Assembly (NCBI GenBank): GCA_030746295.1
Contig: JASLMY010000149.1
Coordinates: forward strand, 1-12,377
From: Alphaproteobacteria bacterium
GTDB lineage: Bacteria > Pseudomonadota > Alphaproteobacteria > GCA-2731375
DNA: 12,377 nucleotides
Reading direction: 5' to 3'
The notes under the pieces are model-generated. The model was not told where the DNA came from. It did no database searches and was given only the letters and a program-made list of their open reading frames with translations. Made by a program: the position numbers and the translations under genes. This document shows, piece after piece, positions 6,289 through 12,377 of this stretch (its first letter is position 1; every line of letters starts with the position of its first letter).

Positions 6289-7810
6289 GACGGATGCTGC
6301 GATAGATCCGAGCCTCGGCCGCTTCATCGATCGGCTGGAACGCTCCGGGCGGCTCGTTCGGGTCTCGGCGCCGGTCTCGACGGCCCTGGAGATGACCGAA
6401 ATCCAGACCCGCTTGCTGGCCGAGGGCGGGCCGGCGGCCCTTTTCGAGAACCCGGTCGGCCCCGACGGCAAGCGCCACGACATCCCCGTCCTGGTCAACC
6501 TCTTCGGCACCGTCGAGCGGGTGGCGATGGCGCTGGGCCGGAAACCGGAGGAGCTGCGCCAACTCGGCGAGGCGTTGGCGGCACTGCGCCAGCCCGAGCC
6601 GCCCGGCAACCTGCGCCAGGCAGCGGACGCACTGCCTCTATTGAAACGCGCCGGCGCCTCGCAGCCCCGGCGGATGCGGCGGCCGCCGCCCTGCCAGGAG
6701 GTCGTGTGGCGCGGCGACGAGATCGATCTCGCCCGCCTGCCGGTGCCGTGCTGCTGGCCGGGCGAGCCGGCGCCGCTGATCATCTGGCCCTTGGTCGTCA
6801 CCAAGGGCCCGGGGACCGAGCCCCAAGACCAGTACAACATCGGCATCTACCGCATGCAGGTGATCGGCCGCGACAAGGTGCTGATGCGCTGGCTGGCGCA
6901 CCGGGGCGGTGCCCAACACTTCCGCCGTTGGGCCGCGGAGCGGACCGAGCCGATGCCGGTGGCCGCCGCCATCGGCGCCGGCCCCTGCACCCTGCTGTCG
7001 GCGGTGACGCCCTTGCCGGATACGTTGTCGGAGTACCAATTCGCCGGACTGCTGGGCGGACGGCGGATCGCCTTGGCCAAGTGCCTGACCGTGCCGCTGG
7101 AGGTGCCAGCCGAGGCCGAGATCGTGCTGGAAGGCCACGTCTCCCTCGAGGAGGTCCACGACGAGGGCCCCTACGGCGACCACACCGGACACCTGAACGT
7201 GGCAGCCCCGTTCCCCGTCTTCACCCTCAGCGCCGTCAGCATGCGGCGAAAGCCGGTCTATCTCTCGACCTACACCGGCCCGCCGCCGGACGAGCCGGCG
7301 ATCATCGCCACCGCCCTGAACGAGCTCTACATCCCGATCCTGCGGTTGCAGTTTCCCGAGATCGTCGATTTCTGGCTGCCGCCCGAGGCCTGCTCCTACC
7401 GCATCGCCGTGGTCTCGATCCAAAAGGCCTATCCCGGCCACGCGCGGCGCATCATGATGGGCGTCTGGTCCTACCTTCGGCAATTCACCTACACCAAGAT
7501 TGTCATCGTGGTCGACGACGACATCGACGCCCGCGATTGGAAGCAGGTGATGTGGGCGCTGGCGACCCGCATGGATCCCGGCCGCGACGTCCTGGTGATC
7601 GAGGGCACGCCGATCGACTATCTGGACTTCGCCTCTCCCGAGGCGGGCCTCGGCGGCAAGCTCGGCCTGGATGCCACCGTCAAGATCCCGCCCGAGAGCA
7701 AGCGCGCCTGGGGGCCGCGGCTGCGTATGAGCGACGAGGTGGTCGCCGAGGTGAGCCGCAAATGGGGCGTCTACGGCTTGCCCGGATCGGGGCGCTCGGT
7801 CTGGAAGTAG
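6269..7810 (+). CDS. ubiD: UbiD, prenylated-FMN-dependent 4-hydroxy-3-polyprenylbenzoate decarboxylase
   Basis: UbiD removes the ring carboxylate of 4-hydroxy-3-polyprenylbenzoate in ubiquinone synthesis, using prenylated FMN made by UbiX (not in this window). The 513-residue protein resembles E. coli UbiD throughout: G-G-P-A-A-L-F-E-N-P (53-62), Q-D-Q-Y-N-I-G-I-Y-R (186-195), the active-site stretch E-G-P-Y-G-D-H-T-G (299-307), G-P-P-P-D-E-P-A (337-344), F-P-E-I-V-D-F (362-368), R-I-M-M-G-V-W (394-400) and D-D-D-I-D-A-R-D-W (416-424). Glu299 and the nearby Glu294/295 are candidates for the catalytic acids; Arg195 fits the prFMN/substrate Arg. The family also contains aromatic and enoic acid decarboxylases, but this close match plus the ubiTUV operon favours true UbiD. 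The only start giving a full N-terminus is GTG 6269, inside ubiV, with no clear ribosome site. Confidence 0.92.
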   Translation: MPPPRNKTDAAIDPSLGRFIDRLERSGRLVRVSAPVSTALEMTEIQTRLLAEGGPAALFENPVGPDGKRHDIPVLVNLFGTVERVAMALGRKPEELRQLGEALAALRQPEPPGNLRQAADALPLLKRAGASQPRRMRRPPPCQEVVWRGDEIDLARLPVPCCWPGEPAPLIIWPLVVTKGPGTEPQDQYNIGIYRMQVIGRDKVLMRWLAHRGGAQHFRRWAAERTEPMPVAAAIGAGPCTLLSAVTPLPDTLSEYQFAGLLGGRRIALAKCLTVPLEVPAEAEIVLEGHVSLEEVHDEGPYGDHTGHLNVAAPFPVFTLSAVSMRRKPVYLSTYTGPPPDEPAIIATALNELYIPILRLQFPEIVDFWLPPEACSYRIAVVSIQKAYPGHARRIMMGVWSYLRQFTYTKIVIVVDDDIDARDWKQVMWALATRMDPGRDVLVIEGTPIDYLDFASPEAGLGGKLGLDATVKIPPESKRAWGPRLRMSDEVVAEVSRKWGVYGLPGSGRSVWK

Positions 7811-7863
7811 CCCCCGGCCAAATTGACCAATCTCAACGACTAGGTCCGATGCACCGCGTCTAA

Positions 7864-7910
7864 TGCCCTCGATGGGGCACGGCCTGCGTCGCGACAGGCG
7901 GCGCGCCGCC
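7864..7910. other. Hairpin and palindromes between ubiD and the cyclase gene
   Basis: The 114-bp gap holds TGCCCT/GGGGCA (7864-7869 with 7874-7879, one G-T pair, loop CGAT), GCCTG/CAGGC (7882-7886 with 7895-7899), and a perfect 14-bp palindrome GGCGGCGCGCCGCC (7897-7910) that ends right before the cyclase ribosome site. None has a T tract, so an intrinsic terminator is not supported. They may form a leader structure near the ribosome site or an operator. Confidence 0.35.
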
Positions 7911-7920
7911 GAAAGGTGAG
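7911..7920 (+). promoter_or_regulatory. Ribosome-binding site fixing the cyclase start at 7925
   Basis: GAAAGGTGAG contains AAAGGTGA 5-6 bp before ATG 7925. The upstream in-frame GTG at 7916 lies inside this site, so it is not the start. Confidence 0.6.
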
Positions 7921-7924
7921 ACGC

Positions 7925-9790
7925 ATGAATCCGGCTCCGGACGATACCGCCTACGGTCGCAGCGTGCCCATATGGGTAGCGTTGGCGGTAGGTGTCGGCC
8001 TGCTGGTGGCGGCGGCGACGGCGCTCGTTTACCTCGTCGGCTACGAGGTCGCGCGGCGCAACACGGTCGAGCTGGTGCGCGAGCGCGGCGGCCTGGTTGT
8101 CGACGTCATCGCCGAGAGGGTCCGCAGCCACCTGGAGCCGGTCCGCCTGCAGCTCGACTACGTCGCCCGGCTGATCGCCGGCGGCCGCGTCGACGTCACC
8201 CGGCGCACCGATCTAGGCGAGATGCTGTCGGCCTCTCTCGCGGCCGTGCCGCAGGTCTCGGTCGCGGCCTTTGTCGATCCCGATCTCCGGGTCCTGCGCG
8301 CCTTCCGCAACCGGCCGGGAAGCCCGGTCATCGAGAGCGATTGGAGCGACGACCCCGCCTTCGTCAAGATCTTCGCCGAATCGGCGGAGCGGGGCGAGGC
8401 CCATTGGGGCGAGCTCTTCGTCGCCGAGAGCGTCGGCCAGAGCTTCATCAACCTGCGCCTGCCGGTACGCCGCAACGGCGAGTTCCTGGGCGTCCTGATC
8501 GCCGGGGTCTCGATCGGCGAGTTGTCGGCGTTTCTCGGTGGCCTGAAGGACGAGGTCAGCTACAACACGTTTATTCTGGCCGGGCCCGACCGAGTCCTGG
8601 CGCACCCCTTCCTGCTGCACGGCCATGCCGACCTCTCCGACGCCGAGCCGTTACCCCGCCTGACGGGCTTCGTCGACCCAGTACTGAGCGAAATCTGGTC
8701 GCCACGCCGCCACGCCGATCTGGAGGCGGTTCTGGCCGGTCCCATCGAGGCTCGGGTCGTCGACTACCTGGGCAGCACCTATGTCTTCATGTACCGCCCG
8801 CTGACGGGCTATGGGCCCAAGCCCTGGCTGGTCGGCGGCTATCTCGAATTCGCCGAGGTGACCGAGCAGTACCGCCGCCTCGACCTCATTCCGATATTCG
8901 GCTTGATCGTGCTGGCCCTGGCGCTTGCCGGTGCCTATGTGTTGGGCCGGGCGGTAAGCCGCCACGTGCGCCGGCTGTCCGAGGGCGTGGCCCGAATTCG
9001 CGACCTCGACGTCGCCGACATTGAACCGCTGACGCCCGGCCCGTTCACCGAGCTGAACCAGGCGGCGCGGGCCTTCAACGACATGCTCGGCAGCCTGCGA
9101 TGGTTCGAGACCTACGTGCCGCGCCGCCTGGTCCACCGCCTGATGCGCCGGCCCGACGACCACGACCTGGCCTCGGAGGAGCGCGAGCTCACCATCCTCT
9201 TCACCGACATCCAGGGCTTCACGCCGCTGGCCGAGCGCCTGCCGGCAGCGGAGCTGGCGGCGCTTCTGAACACCCATTTCACGCTGGTGGCAAAGTGCAT
9301 CGAGGCCGAGGACGGCACCCTCGACAAATACATGGGCGATGCCACCATGGCCTTCTGGGGGGCGCCGGAATGGCAGCCCGATCATGCCCGGCGGGCGGTC
9401 CGCGCGGCGCTGGCGGTGATGGACGCGATCGGGGCCGAGAACCGGCGCCGTGCCGCCGCCGGCGAGGCACCGGTTCGCATCCGCATGGGTCTGCACAGCG
9501 GCCGGGTCGTGGTCGGCAACATCGGCGCACCGGGGCGGATCAACTACACGATCATCGGCGATGCGGTGAACACGGCAGAGCGCTTGGGCGAGCTTACCCG
9601 CGAGATCCTGGACGACGACGGCGAGGAGGCGGTGGCCTGCCTCTCGGGCGAGACAGCGGCCCACCTGGACGATGGCTTCCGGCTGACCCCGCTCGGCCCC
9701 TATCGGGTCCGGGGCCGCGCCGTGCCGGTGCAGGCCTATCGGCTGGAGGCCGCCGGCCTCACGCCAGCTCGACCGCCTGCATCCGCTTGA
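7925..9790 (+). CDS. Membrane-anchored class III adenylate cyclase with extracytoplasmic sensor
   Basis: A 621-residue transmembrane receptor cyclase that should make cAMP. Layout: helix 1 (about 16-39), an extracytoplasmic region of about 280 residues resembling a double-Cache sensor (40-320), helix 2 (321-341), a HAMP-like linker (342-395) and a class III cyclase domain (about 420-600). Metal-binding Asp428 (F-T-D-I-Q-G-F-T) and Asp472 (K-Y-M-G-D-A) are present. Purine-selecting Lys468 with Thr542 (in N-Y-T-I-I-G-D) is the pair of class IIIb adenylate cyclases, and Asn549 and Arg553 are the transition-state pair, so catalysis looks intact and ATP-specific. The sensor call rests on position and length; the ligand is unknown. 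It lies 114 bp downstream of ubiD and could receive read-through from that operon. Its last 32 bp overlap the opposing epimerase gene. Confidence 0.92.
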   Translation: MNPAPDDTAYGRSVPIWVALAVGVGLLVAAATALVYLVGYEVARRNTVELVRERGGLVVDVIAERVRSHLEPVRLQLDYVARLIAGGRVDVTRRTDLGEMLSASLAAVPQVSVAAFVDPDLRVLRAFRNRPGSPVIESDWSDDPAFVKIFAESAERGEAHWGELFVAESVGQSFINLRLPVRRNGEFLGVLIAGVSIGELSAFLGGLKDEVSYNTFILAGPDRVLAHPFLLHGHADLSDAEPLPRLTGFVDPVLSEIWSPRRHADLEAVLAGPIEARVVDYLGSTYVFMYRPLTGYGPKPWLVGGYLEFAEVTEQYRRLDLIPIFGLIVLALALAGAYVLGRAVSRHVRRLSEGVARIRDLDVADIEPLTPGPFTELNQAARAFNDMLGSLRWFETYVPRRLVHRLMRRPDDHDLASEERELTILFTDIQGFTPLAERLPAAELAALLNTHFTLVAKCIEAEDGTLDKYMGDATMAFWGAPEWQPDHARRAVRAALAVMDAIGAENRRRAAAGEAPVRIRMGLHSGRVVVGNIGAPGRINYTIIGDAVNTAERLGELTREILDDDGEEAVACLSGETAAHLDDGFRLTPLGPYRVRGRAVPVQAYRLEAAGLTPARPPASA

Positions 9791-10766
9791 CGTTGTAATA
9801 GCCGTCGTCGGCCATCGCGTTCGGCACCAGGCCGGAATCGAAGGCGGTGCGAAGGCCGCGGACCGCGTCCTCGATGGTGTGGCTGGGCACGAAACCGAGC
9901 TCACGCCCGATCGCCGCCGAGGAGACGTGGTAGGAGCGATGGTCGTCGGTCGGCGTGGTCACGATCTCGACCCCCTCGCCGACCACGTCGCGGACGATAC
10001 GAGCCAGCTCGCCGACCTCGTGGTTCTCGTAGCCGGCGTTGAAGACCTTGCCGTCGATCATCTCGTCCGCATAGTCGAGGCAACGGAGATAGAGATCGGT
10101 CATGTCCTCGATGTTGATGTTAGGCCGCCGTTGCTTGCCGCCGAAAACGGTGATCTTGCCGTTGTTGATGGCGTGGTTAGTCAGGATGTTGACCGTCAGG
10201 TCCAGGCGGAGGCGAGGCGCGTAGCCGCAGACCGTGGCCGGTCTCAGCGTCAGGGTCTTAAATCCGGGCTCGCGCTCGGCCTCCAGCACCTCCTCACACA
10301 TCGCCTTGTACTTCGAATAATCTGTCAGTGGCTCCAGCGCCAGGTTCTCGGTGACGTTCTCTTCCGCCTTGATGCCATAGACGCTGGAGGAGGAGGCATA
10401 AATAAAGCGTCGGACGCCGGCGTCCTTTGATGCCCGGACCAGCGGCCGGAAGGCGTCGTAGTTGATCGAGCGGCCGAGCGAGGGGTCGAGCTCGAAGCTC
10501 GGGTCGTTCGAGATGCAGGCGAGATGGATCACCGCCTCGGCGCCTCGGAGCGCCACCTCGACGGCCTCCGGGTCGCGGATGTCGCCTTTCACCAACTGCA
10601 ACCCCGGATGGGCGCCGACGCCGTTGAAAACGCTGTCGCCGTAGATGAAGAGATCGAGAACCGTGACTTCGTGCCCCGCCTCCAAGAGCTTCGGCACCAG
10701 CCGGCTGCCGACATAGCCGGCGCCGCCCGTCACCACCACCTTCCACTTGCCGCTACAGTTGGTCAT
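9759..10766 (-). CDS. NAD(P)-dependent extended-SDR epimerase/dehydratase, likely nucleotide-sugar
   Basis: A 335-residue extended short-chain dehydrogenase/reductase. The Rossmann motif T-G-G-A-G-Y-V-G (13-20) is followed by Asp37 at the end of strand 2, typical for NAD preference. S-S-S-S-V-Y-G (125-131) supplies the catalytic Ser, and Tyr150 and Lys154 form YxxxK. The C-terminal half has R-P-A-T-V-C-G (175-181) and R-R-P-N-I-N-I-E-D (213-221), as in nucleotide-sugar epimerases and 4,6-dehydratases. The exact reaction and sugar are not determined. Start ATG 10766 has GGAAG 5 bp upstream; the TTG at 10778 is less likely. It begins 19 bp after the kinase-nucleotidyltransferase gene on the same strand and is surely co-transcribed with it, which suggests it modifies the sugar that protein activates. 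It converges on the cyclase gene with a 32-bp tail overlap. Confidence 0.88.
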   Translation of the reverse strand: MTNCSGKWKVVVTGGAGYVGSRLVPKLLEAGHEVTVLDLFIYGDSVFNGVGAHPGLQLVKGDIRDPEAVEVALRGAEAVIHLACISNDPSFELDPSLGRSINYDAFRPLVRASKDAGVRRFIYASSSSVYGIKAEENVTENLALEPLTDYSKYKAMCEEVLEAEREPGFKTLTLRPATVCGYAPRLRLDLTVNILTNHAINNGKITVFGGKQRRPNINIEDMTDLYLRCLDYADEMIDGKVFNAGYENHEVGELARIVRDVVGEGVEIVTTPTDDHRSYHVSSAAIGRELGFVPSHTIEDAVRGLRTAFDSGLVPNAMADDGYYNVKRMQAVELA

Positions 10767-10785
10767 GCGATCTTCCAATTCGGGC

Positions 10786-12366
10786 TCATTTCAACAGGGC
10801 TGTAAGAAACTTGACGAGGGGCACCTTCTCCACCGATTCCCGGTGGCCGACGATGCCGACCTTCATGGCCCCGACGGCATTGCCGACGAAGCCGACCATC
10901 TCCATCGGCACGCCCGCCGCGACCAGCGGCGAGGTGACGCTGAGGAAGGCGTCGCCCGCGCCGACCGTATCCACCACTCGCTGGGTGAAGGCCGGCACCT
11001 TGGCGAGGCCATCGTCGAGGCCGAAGCTGCAGCAGCCGTTCTGGCCATGGGTGACGATGATCCGGTCGCAGTCGATCTGCCTGCGCAACGGCCCCTGGAT
11101 CAGCTCGCCCAGATCCCGCGAGCGGTCGCGAACGGCCAGTCTGGCCTCCGGGGCGTCGATGCAGACATAGTCGGCGCGGCGGTATTTGTTGACCATGTTG
11201 TAGCCATGGTTGGCGGCATTGCTCTGGGCGTTCACCGCCAGAAAAGGAGCATGCCGCTCGACCGCCTCGATCCCTCTCGGCGTCATCATGCCGTGGCCGA
11301 AGTCGGTGACGACGACGACGTCGAAATCCTGCGCCCGCTCGCGGATGAAGTCGGAGAAACGCAGCTCCAGATGCTGTTCCAGGGGGCTGTCGTCGAAGTG
11401 GTAGACCTCGAACAGCTTGCGGGTGTGGCCTGGGTCGACGAAGCGGCATTTGCGCGTCGTCGGAACGCCCGGACGGCGCAGGAAATGGACGTCGACGTTG
11501 CTGCGCGCGGTCTCGAGGATCAGATCGTCATAGGGATCCGCCTCGCCGATCACGGTGACGACCTCGACCCCGGCGACGAAGTCGGCGACGTGGTTAGCGG
11601 CGGCGATGACGCCGCCGGCGAAGACCTCGCGCCCCTCGTAGCGGGTGGCGATGATGTTCTCCTTGGCCGACTTGCCCATCGCCGCCGTGTACTGATATTC
11701 GTCGATGATCGCCTCGCCGAGGAACAGCACCCGCATATCCCGAATGCTCTCGATCGCGCCCAGAACATCGGCGAGGACGTCGCGCTCGCGCAGGTTGGCG
11801 AGGTAGCTGGCGACCTCGGAATCGTGAACGTTCAGATGCCGGTTGATCAACGAGGAGGACGAGAAGGTGATGTCGTCGGTGAAGACGATGCGCCCGTCGA
11901 AGCTTTCGACCAGCTCGCGCTCGCGGCGAATGTTGCCGGTGACGTCCTCTTCCTCGGAGGCGTAGTCCTGGCCCTTGACGTAAGCATTCGGGCGGACCAT
12001 CCGCAACACGCCCTCGGCGGTCGGCCAGTTCGAGATGCCGACGGCATCGACGCATTCCAGCGCCGCCACCATCTCCGCCCGCATCAGCTCGGGAAAGACC
12101 GGCCGGCCCGGGCCCTTGTTGACGTGCCGGTCGGCGGTCAGGGTGACGACCAGGAAGTCGGCCTCTTGCCGCGCCGTCTCCAGGTGTCGGACATGGCCCA
12201 TGTGCAACAAGTCGAAGACCCCGTGGGCCAGGGCCACGGTCTCGCCGCCCCGATGCAGCCGGTTGGCGATTGCGGCGATCTCGTCGATGGTCTTGATCTT
12301 GTCCCGCGCCAACTGCTCCTGCCGGCCGATCGCCGGGGGCTCGTCGCGAGACACCAAACGCACCAT
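10786..12366 (-). CDS. Nucleotidyltransferase-PfkB sugar kinase fusion (HldE-like, reversed domain order)
   Basis: A 526-residue two-domain protein. Residues about 25-180 are a cytidylyltransferase-fold nucleotidyltransferase: H-G-V-F-D-L-L-H-M-G-H (48-58) with the HxGH motif at 55-58, and S-S-S-S-L-I-N-R (169-176) in the place of the family's second nucleotide motif. Residues about 205-526 are a PfkB/ribokinase-type kinase: F-A-G-G-V-I-A-A-A-N (249-258) and D-T-V-G-A-G-D-A-F (466-474) with catalytic base Asp472. E. coli HldE, which makes ADP-heptose for LPS, has the same two domains in the opposite order. By analogy it should phosphorylate a sugar and transfer a nucleotide to it, but the sugar and nucleotide are not known; a heptose route is an inference. 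ATG 12366 is fixed by AGGAGT five bp upstream. The operon probably continues right of the window. Confidence 0.85.
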   Translation of the reverse strand: MVRLVSRDEPPAIGRQEQLARDKIKTIDEIAAIANRLHRGGETVALAHGVFDLLHMGHVRHLETARQEADFLVVTLTADRHVNKGPGRPVFPELMRAEMVAALECVDAVGISNWPTAEGVLRMVRPNAYVKGQDYASEEEDVTGNIRRERELVESFDGRIVFTDDITFSSSSLINRHLNVHDSEVASYLANLRERDVLADVLGAIESIRDMRVLFLGEAIIDEYQYTAAMGKSAKENIIATRYEGREVFAGGVIAAANHVADFVAGVEVVTVIGEADPYDDLILETARSNVDVHFLRRPGVPTTRKCRFVDPGHTRKLFEVYHFDDSPLEQHLELRFSDFIRERAQDFDVVVVTDFGHGMMTPRGIEAVERHAPFLAVNAQSNAANHGYNMVNKYRRADYVCIDAPEARLAVRDRSRDLGELIQGPLRRQIDCDRIIVTHGQNGCCSFGLDDGLAKVPAFTQRVVDTVGAGDAFLSVTSPLVAAGVPMEMVGFVGNAVGAMKVGIVGHRESVEKVPLVKFLTALLK

Positions 12367-12371
12367 GTATC

Positions 12372-12377
12372 ACTCCT
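12372..12377 (-). promoter_or_regulatory. Strong ribosome-binding site of the nucleotidyltransferase-kinase gene
   Basis: AGGAGT on the minus strand, 5 bp before the ATG at 12366, near-ideal for the anti-Shine-Dalgarno sequence. It is the clearest such site in the window and settles this start. Confidence 0.7.

Noticed and set aside
6638..8131. Minus-strand open frame of 497 codons opposite ubiD and the cyclase start
   Set aside because: Antisense shadow of ubiD; composition is Asp/His/Arg-rich with no family motif, and it crosses an intergenic region without a ribosome site.
8651..9904. Minus-strand open frame of 417 codons opposite the cyclase
   Set aside because: Shadow of the cyclase and of the epimerase end; no motif seen.

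Overview
The window is GC-rich throughout and densely coded. Gene content points to an alphaproteobacterium, probably a Rhodospirillales-type respiratory organism: an oxygen-independent ubiquinone module, a PAS_5-type PAS protein of the sort common in that group, class III cyclase signalling and an envelope-sugar locus. The assignment rests on gene content and base composition, not on any rRNA or phylogeny.

Left part, all on the minus strand (1-3431). From right to left: a DUF2235 (Tle1-like) alpha/beta-hydrolase with a four-helix membrane tail, a luciferase-like (LLM) flavin oxidoreductase, a PAS_5 gene broken by an in-frame TGA where a Trp codon is expected, and at the very edge the first 11 codons of a HAD-superfamily hydrolase.

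Middle, plus strand (3666-7810). A tightly overlapping operon ubiT-ubiU-ubiV-ubiD. UbiT (SCP2 lipid-binding) and the two U32-family proteins UbiU and UbiV, each with its four iron-sulfur Cys, carry out O2-independent hydroxylation in ubiquinone synthesis. UbiD is the prenylated-FMN decarboxylase of the same pathway. The operon starts from a divergent intergenic region shared with the DUF2235 gene, which holds a long imperfect inverted repeat.

Right of the operon (7925-9790, plus) is a membrane-anchored class III adenylate cyclase with a large extracytoplasmic sensor. Its 3' end overlaps by 32 bp, tail to tail, an opposing minus-strand pair (9759-12366): a nucleotidyltransferase-PfkB kinase fusion with domains in the reverse order of E. 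coli HldE, followed after 19 bp by an extended-SDR epimerase/dehydratase. These two probably make a nucleotide-activated sugar for surface glycans.

No RNA genes, CRISPR arrays, insertion sequences or prophage genes were seen. The most noteworthy points are the complete ubiTUV-ubiD module, the domain-swapped HldE-like fusion beside the epimerase, the single-codon lesion in the PAS gene, and the DUF2235 protein with a membrane tail and no secretion-system neighbours.
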